Shown piece by piece: positions 40,454-48,627 of a DNA stretch of 64,000 nucleotides. Under the pieces are notes generated by a model. The model was not told the origin of the DNA, searched no databases, and saw nothing but the letters and a program-made list of their open reading frames with translations. The position numbers and the translations under genes are program-made. Where the stretch lies: positions 5,108,006 through 5,172,005 of the forward strand of contig NZ_CP107930.1 in NCBI RefSeq assembly GCF_036021035.1. Direction: 5' to 3'. How positions within the stretch are numbered: the stretch's first letter is position 1; the number at the start of each line of letters is the position of its first letter. This stretch comes from Kineococcus sp. NBC_00420. Lineage in GTDB: Bacteria; Actinomycetota; Actinomycetes; Actinomycetales; Kineococcaceae.

Positions 40454-41903
40454 TCCCCGGGGATTCCTCACCGTCCGGGAGCGGGAACTGCCCCCGCGCC
40501 GTCCCGTCCCGCTGCGCCTCATGGACTGGCGCGAGGTCTACGAGAAGCAGGACATGCAGCAGTTGCAGCGCCAGGCCGGGCGCTGCATGGACTGCGGCAT
40601 CCCGTTCTGCCACAGTGCGTGCCCGCTGGGGAACCTCATCCCCGAGTGGAACGACCTGGTGAGTCGCGGTGACATGCACGAGGCCATCGAGCGCCTGCAC
40701 GCGACGAACAACTTCCCGGAGTTCACCGGGAAGCTCTGCCCCGCGCCGTGCGAGTCGGCCTGCGTGCTGGGCATCAACCAGCCGCCGGTGACGATCAAGC
40801 AGGTCGAGGTGATGATCGCGGAGAACGCCGCCGAGAACGGCTGGCTGGAACCGCGCGTCCCCGAACGCCTCACGGGCAAGACCGTCGCCGTCATCGGGTC
40901 CGGTCCCGCCGGGCTCGCGGCGGCGCAGCAGCTCACCCGGGCCGGTCACACCGTCGCCGTCTACGAGCGCGACGACAAGATCGGCGGGCTGATGCGCTAC
41001 GGCATCCCCGAGTTCAAGATGGAACGCGCCGTCCTGGACCGTCGTCTCGCCCAGATGGAGGTCGAGGGCACCCGGTTCCGCGCCGGCGTCTCCATCGGTG
41101 AGGACATCACCGGCGAGCAGCTGCGCGACCGCTACGACGCCATCGTCGTCGCGACGGGTGCGACGGCGTGGCGCGACGTGGACCTGCCCGGCCGCGACCT
41201 GGCTGGCATCCACCAGGCCATGGAGTACCTGCCGCCCACCAACCGCGTCGCGGTCGGGGAGGAACCTCCCGCGGACCACATCGACGCGGCGGGTCTCGAC
41301 GTCGTCGTCATCGGCGGCGGCGACACCGGCTCCGACTGCTACGGCACCGCCCTGCGCCAGGGCGCGAGGTCGGTCACGCAGCTGGACATCTACCCCCAGG
41401 CTCCGGGGGAGCGCCACGAGGCCGAACCGTGGCCGACGATGCCCAAGGTCTTCTCGGTGTCCTCCTCCCACGAGGAGGGCGGGGAGCGGAAGTTCTCCGC
41501 CTCGACCCAGGCGCTGATCGGCGAGGACGGTCACGTCACCGCGCTGCGCGTCGTCGAGGTCGAGAAGGTCGACGGCGTCTGGACCCCGGTCGAGGGGACC
41601 CAGGAGGACCTCCCGGCCCAGCTCGTGCTGCTCGCGATCGGCTTCACCGGTCCCGAGCACGGTGGTCTGGTCGAGCAGCTCGGTCTGCAGGCCGACGCCC
41701 GCACCCGCTTCACCCGCACCCCCGGCTACGCGACCTCGACCCCGGGCGTCTACGTGGCCGGCGACGCCGGGCGTGGGCAGTCGCTCATCGTGTGGGCCAT
41801 CGCCGAGGGTCGCGCCTGCGCGTCCGCCGTCGACGAGTTCCTCATGGGTGACACCGCGCTCCCGTCGCCCATCCGGGCCGACGCGGTACCCCTGACCGCC
41901 TGA
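40446..41903 (+). CDS. gltD: Glutamate synthase small subunit
   Basis: This 485-aa FAD and Fe-S subunit feeds electrons from NADPH to GltB. The N-terminal Fe-S region has [17 protein letters not shown] and [12 protein letters not shown]; the FAD fold has [16 protein letters not shown], the NADPH fold [12 protein letters not shown], and the C-terminus [17 protein letters not shown] 40446 has GGAGG at 40435-40439. A 24-bp perfect hairpin follows 9 nt after the stop. Confidence 0.95.
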   Translation: MVDPRGFLTVRERELPPRRPVPLRLMDWREVYEKQDMQQLQRQAGRCMDCGIPFCHSACPLGNLIPEWNDLVSRGDMHEAIERLHATNNFPEFTGKLCPAPCESACVLGINQPPVTIKQVEVMIAENAAENGWLEPRVPERLTGKTVAVIGSGPAGLAAAQQLTRAGHTVAVYERDDKIGGLMRYGIPEFKMERAVLDRRLAQMEVEGTRFRAGVSIGEDITGEQLRDRYDAIVVATGATAWRDVDLPGRDLAGIHQAMEYLPPTNRVAVGEEPPADHIDAAGLDVVVIGGGDTGSDCYGTALRQGARSVTQLDIYPQAPGERHEAEPWPTMPKVFSVSSSHEEGGERKFSASTQALIGEDGHVTALRVVEVEKVDGVWTPVEGTQEDLPAQLVLLAIGFTGPEHGGLVEQLGLQADARTRFTRTPGYATSTPGVYVAGDAGRGQSLIVWAIAEGRACASAVDEFLMGDTALPSPIRADAVPLTA

Positions 41904-41912
41904 TCGACCCGA

Positions 41913-41970
41913 CTTCTGGGGGACTTTCCACCCTTCTCGTGCGCGGGAAGGGTGGAAAGTCCCCCAGAAG
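41913..41970 (+). terminator. 24-bp perfect inverted repeat between convergent genes
   Basis: Bases 41913-41936 are perfectly complementary to 41947-41970, with a 10-nt loop. It lies between the gltD stop (41903) and the stop of the reverse-strand gene (41982), so it can serve both as a bidirectional terminator. Its arm differs from the two-copy palindrome at 20318 and 24281. Confidence 0.85.
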
Positions 41971-41981
41971 TGGTTACCGGA

Positions 41982-42362
41982 CTACCAGCCGGCGACCTCG
42001 TCCTTGTCGTAGGTCCAGACGGCGTTGTCGCTGAGCACCGTCACGTCGGCGGCGTGCCCGGACAACCCGCGGGCCTGCGCGGCCGCGGTGACGCGCGCGA
42101 GCGCGTGCCGGGCCGCGCCCTGGGCGTCCAGACCGTCCCCGTCGACGCTGATGACGACGTCGTGGCGGGGTGCGTCGACCTGCTCGAGGCGCGGGTGGGT
42201 CGCGTGCAGGTCGGCCAGCAGCGTCTGCAACGCCCCCGGCGGCCAGCGGCGGTCCTCGTGCAGGCGCAGGTAGACGGCGTACTCGTGCTCGCTCCCCTCC
42301 TCCGCGAGTTCGTCGATCTCGCGGTCGAAGTCCTTCTGCTGCTGCGGTTCGTGCGCGTTCAC
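41982..42362 (-). CDS. Hypothetical protein (126 aa)
   Basis: I do not recognise this 126-aa acidic protein. It starts with a Gln/Asp/Glu-rich helix (EPQQQKDFDREIDELAEEGS), continues with a small alpha/beta region containing YAVYLRLHED and VVISVDGDGLDAQGA, and ends TVLSDNAVWTYDKDEVAGW within its last 20 residues. There is no signal peptide or membrane segment. GTG 42362 has no Shine-Dalgarno; CACACT lies 6 nt upstream, so it may be leaderless. It is convergent with gltD and divergent from pyk. Confidence 0.6.
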   Translation of the reverse strand: MNAHEPQQQKDFDREIDELAEEGSEHEYAVYLRLHEDRRWPPGALQTLLADLHATHPRLEQVDAPRHDVVISVDGDGLDAQGAARHALARVTAAAQARGLSGHAADVTVLSDNAVWTYDKDEVAGW

Positions 42363-42499
42363 GGGCCCAGTGTGACGGGGTCGGGGGAGTGCGGCCCGTC
42401 GAGGCCCACCCACACGGCGCAGGCGTCGGGCAGGTGACGATCCGGTGAGTTCGAGGGTGTGCGGCGCGCCCCACGCACCGATCACCGCTGCGGGCGCAA

Positions 42500-42505
42500 T
42501 AGGGT
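42500..42505 (+). promoter_or_regulatory. Leaderless -10 hexamer of pyk
   Basis: TAGGGT is followed after 6 nt by ATG 42512. No ribosome-binding site lies between, so the mRNA would begin at or next to the start codon. Confidence 0.55.
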
Positions 42506-42511
42506 CTGGGT

Positions 42512-43951
42512 ATGCGCAGAGCGAAGATCGTCTGCACCCTCGGACCCGCCGTGGCGGGTCCCGAAGGGTTGCAGTCACTGGTGGACGCCGGGATGGACGT
42601 CGCCCGGCTGAACTTGAGCCACGGTTCCCACGACGACCACCGGGCGAACTTCGAGGGGGTGCGATCGGCTGCGGCCGCCAGCGGGCGCTCGGTCGCGATC
42701 CTCGCCGACCTGCAGGGTCCGAAGATCCGCCTCGGGAAGTTCGCCGCCGGTCCCCACGACCTCGCGGTCGGTGACGTGTTCACGATCACCACCGAGGAGA
42801 TCGTCGGCACCAAGGACGTCTCGTCGACGACCTACAAGGGTCTGCCGGGCGACGTGTCGGTCGGCGACGCGATCCTCATCGACGACGGCAAGGTCGGCCT
42901 CGAGGTCACCGGGGTCGAGGGTCCCCGCGTCACCACCAAGGTGACCGTCCCCGGCCCCGTCAGCAACAACAAGGGCATCAACCTGCCCGGCGTGGCCGTG
43001 AGCGTCCCCGCCCTGTCCGAGAAGGACATCGAGGACCTCCGCTTCGCCCTCCAGCTCGGCGTCGACATGGTCGCGCTGTCGTTCGTCCGCTCCGCCGCGG
43101 ACGCCGACGACGTGCACGCGATCATGGACGAGGAGGGGATCACCGTCCCCATCATCGCCAAGGTCGAGAAGCCGCAGGCCGTGCAGAACATCCGCGAGGT
43201 CGTCGCCGCCTTCGACGGCATCATGGTCGCCCGCGGTGACCTCGGGGTGGAGCTGCCCCTCGAAGAGGTGCCGCTGGTCCAGAAGCTCGCCATCGAGCTC
43301 GCCCGTCGTCAGGCCAAGCCCGTCATCGTCGCGACCCAGATGCTCGAGTCGATGATCACCGCGCCGCGTCCGACCCGCGCCGAGGCCTCGGACTGCGCCA
43401 ACGCCGTCCTCGACGGCGCGGACGCGCTCATGCTCTCCGGCGAGACCAGCGTCGGCGCGTTCCCGTTCGAGGCGGTCCGCACGATGGCCCGCATCATCGA
43501 GAACACCGAGACCCACGGCGCCGAGCGGATCGCCGCCCTGGGAACCGTTCCCCACACCAAGGGCGGTGCGGTCACCCTCGCGGCCGCCGAGATCGGCAAG
43601 CAGCTCGACGCCAAGCTCCTGGTGACCTTCACGCAGTCCGGCGACTCCGCCCGCCGCCTGTCGCGGCTGCGCTCCGGCATCCCGTTGCTGGCCTTCACCC
43701 CCGACGAGAAGACCCGCCGCCGCCTCGCGCTGTCCTGGGGCATCGAGCCCGAGTTCGCCGCGTTCATCTCCACCACCGACGAGATGGTGAAGGAGGTGGA
43801 CCGTCGCCTCCAGGAGATGGGCCGCTGCGCCATCGGTGACCTCGTCGTCATCGTCGCCGGTGCCCCCCCGGGCATCGCCGGTTCCACCAACGCCGTCCGC
43901 GTCCACCGGATCGGTGACGCCACGTCCGGATCGACCGCCGCCTACCGCTGA
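42512..43951 (+). CDS. pyk: Pyruvate kinase
   Basis: It makes pyruvate and ATP from phosphoenolpyruvate, the last step of glycolysis. The 479-aa protein begins MRRAKIVCTLGPAVAGPEGL, has the catalytic signature IIAKVEKPQAVQNI with Lys and the metal Glu, MVARGDLGVELP, and ATQMLESMITAPRPTRAEAS; the C-terminal allosteric domain begins around residue 350. It is monocistronic, between a leaderless promoter and a strong hairpin. Confidence 0.96.
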   Translation: MRRAKIVCTLGPAVAGPEGLQSLVDAGMDVARLNLSHGSHDDHRANFEGVRSAAAASGRSVAILADLQGPKIRLGKFAAGPHDLAVGDVFTITTEEIVGTKDVSSTTYKGLPGDVSVGDAILIDDGKVGLEVTGVEGPRVTTKVTVPGPVSNNKGINLPGVAVSVPALSEKDIEDLRFALQLGVDMVALSFVRSAADADDVHAIMDEEGITVPIIAKVEKPQAVQNIREVVAAFDGIMVARGDLGVELPLEEVPLVQKLAIELARRQAKPVIVATQMLESMITAPRPTRAEASDCANAVLDGADALMLSGETSVGAFPFEAVRTMARIIENTETHGAERIAALGTVPHTKGGAVTLAAAEIGKQLDAKLLVTFTQSGDSARRLSRLRSGIPLLAFTPDEKTRRRLALSWGIEPEFAAFISTTDEMVKEVDRRLQEMGRCAIGDLVVIVAGAPPGIAGSTNAVRVHRIGDATSGSTAAYR

Positions 43952-43956
43952 CGGAC

Positions 43957-44012
43957 GACGACGTAGCGCCCCCCGGCCAGGGACCACCTGAGCCGGGGGG
44001 CGCTTCGTCGTC
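43957..44012 (+). terminator. pyk terminator
   Basis: Bases 43957-43977 pair with 43992-44012 over 21 bp with one mismatch (T against T) and a 14-nt loop. It begins 6 nt after the pyk stop. Confidence 0.8.
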
Positions 44013-44046
44013 CTCGGGCCGTGCCGTCGGGGCCGGAGACGACGAA

Positions 44047-44097
44047 GGCCCCGCAACGGCCCCTCCGGACGGGAGTCCGGGGAGCAGCTGCGGGGCC
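44047..44097 (-). terminator. Terminator of the reverse-strand tRNA
   Basis: GGCCCCGCA (44047-44055) pairs with TGCGGGGCC (44089-44097); an inner CCGGAC/GTCCGG stem lies between. On the reverse strand it follows the tRNA 3' end by 16 nt and is followed by TTCGTCGTC. Confidence 0.6.
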
Positions 44098-44113
44098 GAC
44101 GACCGTTCACGCG

Positions 44114-44187
44114 TGCCCTGGGTGGGATTCGAACCCACACTGGTGCGAGTTTGAGTCGCATGCCTCTGCCGGTTGGGCTACCAGGGC
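44114..44187 (-). tRNA. tRNA with CAA anticodon (tRNA-Leu by anticodon), short variable loop
   Basis: On the reverse strand the 74-nt cloverleaf has a 7-bp acceptor stem (GCCCTGG with CCAGGGC, discriminator A), a 3-4 bp D stem, a 5-bp anticodon stem (TGCGA/TCGCA) with loop CTCAAAC (anticodon CAA), a 5-nt variable loop CCAGT, and a 5-bp T stem (GTGGG/CCCAC) with loop TTCGAAT. CCA is not encoded. CAA reads the leucine codon UUG. Bacterial leucine tRNAs normally have a long variable arm, so the 5-nt loop is unusual and the amino-acid identity is less certain than the fold. Confidence 0.88.
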
Positions 44188-44293
44188 GTCCCGGAGGATG
44201 CTGGATCACCTTACCGAAGCCGGAGCGGTGCCTTCGACACCCCTCGGGGACACCCGACGCGACGACGGGTCGTAGTAGGTGCGGGGTACGGAC

Positions 44294-44299
44294 TAGGAT
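44294..44299 (+). promoter_or_regulatory. Leaderless -10 hexamer of the ANTAR regulator
   Basis: TAGGAT is followed after 7 nt by GTG 44307. The in-frame ATG at 44298 lies inside the hexamer and is therefore not the start. Confidence 0.5.
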
Positions 44300-44306
44300 G
44301 CCCTCC

Positions 44307-44924
44307 GTGACGAACACTCCCGACACCCCCGCCCCCTCCGCGACCACTCGTCGGGTGGTCGTCGCGGAGGACGAGGCCATCATCCGGCTCGACATCGTGG
44401 AGATGCTCACCGAGGCCGGGTACGACGTCGTCGGTCAGGCGGGTGACGGCGAGCAGGCCGTCGCGCTGGCCGAGGAGCACAAGCCCGACCTCGTGGTCAT
44501 GGACATCAAGATGCCCATCCTCGACGGCATCTCCGCCGCGGAACGCATCGCCAAGGCCCGCATCGCGCCCGTCGTGCTGCTGACGGCGTTCTCGCAGGCC
44601 GAGCTCGTCGAACGCGCCCGCGACGCCGGGGCGATGGCCTACGTCGTGAAGCCGTTCACGTCCGCCGACCTGCTGCCGGCCGTCGAGATCGCGGTCAGCC
44701 GCTACCAGCAGATCATGGCGCTGGAGGACGAGGTCGCCGACCTCGCCGACCGCTTCGAGACGCGCAAGCTCGTCGACCGGGCCAAGTCGAAGCTGCAGAC
44801 CCAGTTCGGCATGTCCGAGCCCGAGGCCTTCCGCTGGATCCAGAAGACCTCGATGGACAAGCGCCTCACGATGCGCGAGGTCGCGACGACGGTCATCAGC
44901 GCCGGCGGCGAGGACCGCGCCTGA
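44307..44924 (+). CDS. pdtaR: ANTAR-domain response regulator (PdtaR-like)
   Basis: This 205-aa protein pairs a receiver domain (about residues 15-130) with a C-terminal ANTAR RNA-binding domain (about 140-200). The receiver has VVVAEDEAIIRLDIVEMLTE, the phospho-acceptor Asp66 in VVMDIKMPILDG, the Thr in LLTAFSQ and Lys in YVVKPFT. The ANTAR part reads LVDRAKSKLQTQFGMSEPEA and RWIQKTSMDKRLTMREVA, typical of PdtaR, which binds RNA hairpins to prevent termination. The kinase PdtaS is not in the window. The locus near pyk and polA matches other actinobacteria. Confidence 0.92.
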   Translation: MTNTPDTPAPSATTRRVVVAEDEAIIRLDIVEMLTEAGYDVVGQAGDGEQAVALAEEHKPDLVVMDIKMPILDGISAAERIAKARIAPVVLLTAFSQAELVERARDAGAMAYVVKPFTSADLLPAVEIAVSRYQQIMALEDEVADLADRFETRKLVDRAKSKLQTQFGMSEPEAFRWIQKTSMDKRLTMREVATTVISAGGEDRA

Positions 44925-44961
44925 CGTTGCGTCCAGCGGCTCCCGTTGCGGTGACCGCACC

Positions 44962-45010
44962 ACGACGACATCCTCGACACGCGCTCCGCGCGGGTCGGGG
45001 TTGTCGTCGT
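44962..45010 (+). terminator. Imperfect 23-nt hairpin after the ANTAR regulator
   Basis: Bases 44962-44984 pair with 44988-45010 with a few mismatches and a 3-nt loop; a short T-run (TTT) follows. It is the main feature of the 302-nt gap 44925-45226, which has no gene and otherwise holds only the livK promoter region. Confidence 0.6.
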
Positions 45011-45133
45011 TTCGGCGTCGATCCGGTCACGGAACGGAACATCTGCGCAGTTCCGGGGCCCGGTGTTGACCGATGTGTGTAACGACCCGGTGAACTCGTA
45101 CACGCAATACCCCCGAAAACGCTGTGCGCCCCC

Positions 45134-45139
45134 TAGTGT
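45134..45139 (+). promoter_or_regulatory. Possible -10 of livK
   Basis: TAGTGT lies 88 nt before the livK start, in the context CCCTAGTGTTC; a very similar CCCTAGTGTCC lies before the GNAT gene. A TTGACC (45065-45070) further upstream has no matching -10. Confidence 0.4.
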
Positions 45140-45226
45140 TCACCCCGGCTCCACCGCTCACGGGTGGTGCCCGCGGGTGCGTGCGTCGGTGCGCCTCCCG
45201 CGCCCACGGCCCAGGAGGACAAGCCA

Positions 45227-46408
45227 GTGCGCTCCATCGTCAAACTCGCGGCTCCGGCCGCGGCCGCCGCCCTCTTGCTCGCTGCGTGCGGCACCACCGG
45301 TGGCGACGACACCGCGACCGGCGGCGAGTCCAGCGGCGGCAGCAGCAGCTGCCCCTCCGGCCTCAGCATCGGCTTCTTCGGCGCCCTCACCGGCCCCGAC
45401 GCGAACCTGGGTGTCAACATCCAGAACGGCGTGAAGCTGGCGCTCAAGGAGCACAACGCCGAGTCCGGTGCGTGCCAGGTCAAGCTCACCCCCTACGACT
45501 CCCAGGGCGACCAGAACCAGGCCCAGGGCCTGGCCCAGAAGGCCGCCGGGGACAAGAACCTCGTCGGCCTCGTCGGTCCGGCGTTCTCCGGCGAGTCCAA
45601 GGTCGCCGACCCGATCTTCGCCGACCCCGACGTCAACCTCGTCGCGATCACCCCCTCGGCCACCAACCCCGCGCTGGCCGACAACGGCTGGAAGACCTTC
45701 TTCCGCGTGCTGGGCAACGACGCCTCGCAGGGCCCGGCCGCCGCGTCCTACATCACCGGCACCCTGGGCAAGCAGAAGGTGTACGTCGTCGACGACTCCT
45801 CCGAGTACGGCAAGGGCCTGGCCGACCTGACCCGCAAGGGCCTGGGCGCGGCCGACGTCAAGGACAACACCATCCAGAAGGGCCAGACGGACTTCTCGGC
45901 CGTCGTCGCCGACATCCGCGCCTCCGGCGCCGACGCCGTCTTCTTCGGCGGCTACTACGCCGAGGCCGGGCTGCTGCTCAAGCAGATGCGCGACGCGGGG
46001 CTGACCTCGGACCAGGTCGCCTTCGTCTCCGACGACGGCGCGAAGGACCAGGGGCTCATCACCGCGGCGGGCGAGTCCGCGGCCGAAGGCGCCTACCTCA
46101 CCTGCCCGTGCCTGCCGCCGGACAAGGCCGGCGGCACCTTCGTCGCCGACTACACCAAGGAGAACGGCTCAGCGCCGGCCACCTACTCGGCCGAGGGCTA
46201 CGACGCCGCGACGATCCTGCTCAAGGGCATCGCGGCCGGGAAGGTCACCCGCGCCGACCTGCTGTCCTACGTGGCCAGCTACGACGAGGCCGGTGTCACC
46301 AAGCAGCTGAAGTTCGACGACAAGGGTGAGCCCAGCGAGATCAGCGTCTGGGCCTACAAGGTCGAGGGCGGTCAGATCGTGGCCGACCAGGAGATCAAGG
46401 CTTCCTGA
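45227..46408 (+). CDS. livK: Branched-chain amino acid ABC transporter, binding lipoprotein
   Basis: This 393-aa exported lipoprotein captures branched-chain or related amino acids for the Liv transporter. The N-terminus has a signal peptide with the lipobox LLAAC (Cys21), a Gly/Ser-rich linker and a Leu/Ile/Val-binding fold: IGFFGALTGPDANLG, LVGLVGPAFSGES, ITPSATNPALAD, FFRVLGNDASQGPAAA and FFGGYYAEAGLLLKQM. GTG 45227 has AGGAGGA at 45213-45219; an upstream GTG at 45164 would bury the signal peptide. A 16-bp hairpin follows. Confidence 0.92.
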   Translation: MRSIVKLAAPAAAAALLLAACGTTGGDDTATGGESSGGSSSCPSGLSIGFFGALTGPDANLGVNIQNGVKLALKEHNAESGACQVKLTPYDSQGDQNQAQGLAQKAAGDKNLVGLVGPAFSGESKVADPIFADPDVNLVAITPSATNPALADNGWKTFFRVLGNDASQGPAAASYITGTLGKQKVYVVDDSSEYGKGLADLTRKGLGAADVKDNTIQKGQTDFSAVVADIRASGADAVFFGGYYAEAGLLLKQMRDAGLTSDQVAFVSDDGAKDQGLITAAGESAAEGAYLTCPCLPPDKAGGTFVADYTKENGSAPATYSAEGYDAATILLKGIAAGKVTRADLLSYVASYDEAGVTKQLKFDDKGEPSEISVWAYKVEGGQIVADQEIKAS

Positions 46409-46414
46409 CGTCGT

Positions 46415-46452
46415 CGACGGCCCCACCCGCCGCTGTGCGGGTGGGGCCGTCG
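46415..46452 (+). terminator. 16-bp hairpin between livK and livH
   Basis: CGACGGCCCCACCCGC (46415-46430) pairs perfectly with 46437-46452 around a 6-nt loop, 6 nt after the livK stop. It may end part of the transcripts or protect the livK mRNA 3' end, giving more binding protein than membrane subunits. Confidence 0.75.
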
Positions 46453-46492
46453 CACGTCCTCACCGTCCCCCCGCTCGTTCCCCTCACCCCGG

Positions 46493-47482
46493 GTGGTTCC
46501 CCTGTCCACGTTTCTCGACCTGACATTCACAGGTCTGGTGATCGGCGCGATCTACGCCCTGTTCGCCCTCGGCTACACCCTCGTCTACGGCGTCCTGCGC
46601 CTCATCAACTTCGCGCACTCCGAAGTCTTCATGTGGGGCAGCTTCGGTGCCGTCTGGGCCATGACGCTGCTCGGTGCGCACTCCGGCATGAACTGGGTGG
46701 CCGCGATCGGGCTGCTGATCGTCGCGCTGGTCGTGGCCATGCTCGTCAGCGGTGGGGTCGCCCTCGTCGTCGAACGGATCGCCTACCGCCGCCTGCGTGA
46801 GAAGCACGCGCCGCCCCTGGTCGCGCTCATCTCCGCCATCGGGGCCTCGTTCATGCTGTCCGAGATCATGGGGCTGCGGGACCGCATCGCCGGCTGGGTC
46901 GGTCTCGACGGCGTCCTCGGCGACTACGTCCGCCAGGCCCGGGAGAACACCTCCTTCCCCAACCCGCTGCCCAACGTGCAGGTGCTGGCGGTCGGCGGTT
47001 TCGAGATCCGCAGCAACCAGCTCATCGTCCTCGTCGCGGCGATCCTCATGATGGTCGCGCTCGACCAGTTCGTCAGCCGCTCCCGCCTCGGCCGGGGCGT
47101 CCGCGCCGTGTCGCAGAACCCCGAGGCCGCGGCGCTGATGGGTGTGAACCAGAAGCGCGTCGTCCAGCTGACGTTCTTCATCGGTGGTCTGATGGCCGGT
47201 GCGGCGGCGCTGCTGTACCTGCTGCACATCGGGGTCACCCGCTACAACGTCGGGTTCATCCTCGGCATCAAGGCCTTCACCGCCGCCGTCCTCGGCGGCA
47301 TCGGCAACATCCGCGGCGCCCTCGTCGGTGGCCTCGTCCTCGGCCTGGCCGAGAACTACGCCACGTTGTTCGGGCTGGCGTCGTCGTGGAAGGACGTCGT
47401 GTCGTTCCTGCTGCTGATCGTCGTCCTGCTGTTCCGGCCCACCGGCATCCTCGGTGAGTCCCTCGGGAAGGCCCGCGCATGA
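46493..47482 (+). CDS. livH: Branched-chain amino acid ABC transporter, permease LivH
   Basis: This 329-aa inner-membrane permease has about eight membrane segments and the LivH-type motif GxxxxALFALGYTLVYGVLRLINFAH shortened here to YTLVYGVLRLINFAHSEV, plus the EAA-like loop RSRLGRGVRAVSQNPEAAALMG. GTG 46493 is the only suitable start; the Shine-Dalgarno is weak. The stop overlaps livM as ATGA. Confidence 0.9.
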   Translation: MVPLSTFLDLTFTGLVIGAIYALFALGYTLVYGVLRLINFAHSEVFMWGSFGAVWAMTLLGAHSGMNWVAAIGLLIVALVVAMLVSGGVALVVERIAYRRLREKHAPPLVALISAIGASFMLSEIMGLRDRIAGWVGLDGVLGDYVRQARENTSFPNPLPNVQVLAVGGFEIRSNQLIVLVAAILMMVALDQFVSRSRLGRGVRAVSQNPEAAALMGVNQKRVVQLTFFIGGLMAGAAALLYLLHIGVTRYNVGFILGIKAFTAAVLGGIGNIRGALVGGLVLGLAENYATLFGLASSWKDVVSFLLLIVVLLFRPTGILGESLGKARA

Positions 47483-48627
47483 GCACCTCCGCCACGGCGA
47501 AACCCGTGAAGCTGACCCTGGTCGACCGTTGGTCGGCCCTGCCCAAACCCGCCCAGATCCTGGTCTGGGTGCTCATCGCGCTCTTCTTCTTCGTCCTGCC
47601 GCTGATGAACCTGCCGATCGTGTCCACCCCGGACGCCCAGTTCGGGTCCGTGCTGGCCACCGTCGCGAACTACGCCCTCGTCGCCCTCGGCCTGAACATC
47701 GTGCTCGGCTACGCGGGACTGCTCGACCTCGGGTACGTGGGTTTCTACGCCATCGGTGCCTACACGGTCGGGGTCGGCGGATCGCTGCACGGCCACATCA
47801 ACTGGTTCGTGCTGATCATCATGGCCGTCACCATCTCCACCGCGAGCGGTCTGCTGCTCGGGGCCCCGACCCTGCGGGTGCGCGGGGACTACCTGGCGAT
47901 CGTGACCCTCGGGTTCGGCGAGATCATCCGCCTCACGGCCCTGAACTCGCCGTGGCTGAACCAGGCCCGCGGTATCACCGGGATCCCGCGTCCGCCGTCC
48001 ACCGAACTCTTCGGCCTGCCCAGCCTGGTCTGGGACGGGGCGACGGCCAAGGTGGACCTCGGCGACGGCGCGAAGTCGATCTTCCTGAAGTTCGGACTGC
48101 TCGACGCGGTGCCGTACTACTGGCTCGCCCTCATCGTCATCATCGTCGTCCTCATCGCCGACAAGCTGTTGCAGGCCAGCCGCGTCGGCCGTGCGTGGGA
48201 GGCCACCCGCGAGGACGAGGAGGCCGCCGAGCTCAACGGGGTCCCGACGTTCCGCTTCAAGCTGCTCGCGTTCGCCATGGGGGCGTTCGTCGGGGGGTTG
48301 TCGGGGGCGTTGTACGCCTCGCGCATCGGGTCGATCAACCCCGACTCGTTCATGATCCAGCTGTCCATGATGTTCCTCGCCGCCGTCGTCATCGGAGGCC
48401 AGGGCAACCGCTGGGGCGCCATCGTCGGCGGTGTCGTCGTGGCCTACCTGCCGGAACGCTTCCGCGAGTTCGCCGACTTCCGCATCGTCGTCTTCGGCCT
48501 GCTCCTGCTGCTGCTGGCGAACTTCCGCCCGCAGGGTCTGCTGCCACCGCGGCGGGCGAAGCGTGCCCAGCGCGCCGACGCCGCCACCAAGGAACTCGAA
48601 GGGACCGAGGAGGGCGCTCGTGCCTGA
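47479..48627 (+). CDS. livM: Branched-chain amino acid ABC transporter, permease LivM
   Basis: This 382-aa permease has about ten membrane segments and the LivM text LNIVLGYAGLLDLGYVGFYA and RVGRAWEATREDEEAAELNG (EAA loop), with QGNRWGAIVGGVVVAYLPE near the end. ATG 47479 overlaps the livH stop. livG begins 8 bases before its stop. Confidence 0.9.
   Translation: MSTSATAKPVKLTLVDRWSALPKPAQILVWVLIALFFFVLPLMNLPIVSTPDAQFGSVLATVANYALVALGLNIVLGYAGLLDLGYVGFYAIGAYTVGVGGSLHGHINWFVLIIMAVTISTASGLLLGAPTLRVRGDYLAIVTLGFGEIIRLTALNSPWLNQARGITGIPRPPSTELFGLPSLVWDGATAKVDLGDGAKSIFLKFGLLDAVPYYWLALIVIIVVLIADKLLQASRVGRAWEATREDEEAAELNGVPTFRFKLLAFAMGAFVGGLSGALYASRIGSINPDSFMIQLSMMFLAAVVIGGQGNRWGAIVGGVVVAYLPERFREFADFRIVVFGLLLLLLANFRPQGLLPPRRAKRAQRADAATKELEGTEEGARA

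Noticed and set aside
35702-40522. An antisense open frame of about 1600 codons opposite gltB
   Set aside because: Its translation is Gly/Arg/Val/Asp-rich low-complexity sequence with no domain; GltB on the other strand is certain. Long antisense frames are expected at this GC content because stop codons are rare.
41921-41930. A GGGACTTTCC sequence identical to a eukaryotic kappaB site
   Set aside because: It is part of a bacterial terminator stem; the match is a coincidence.
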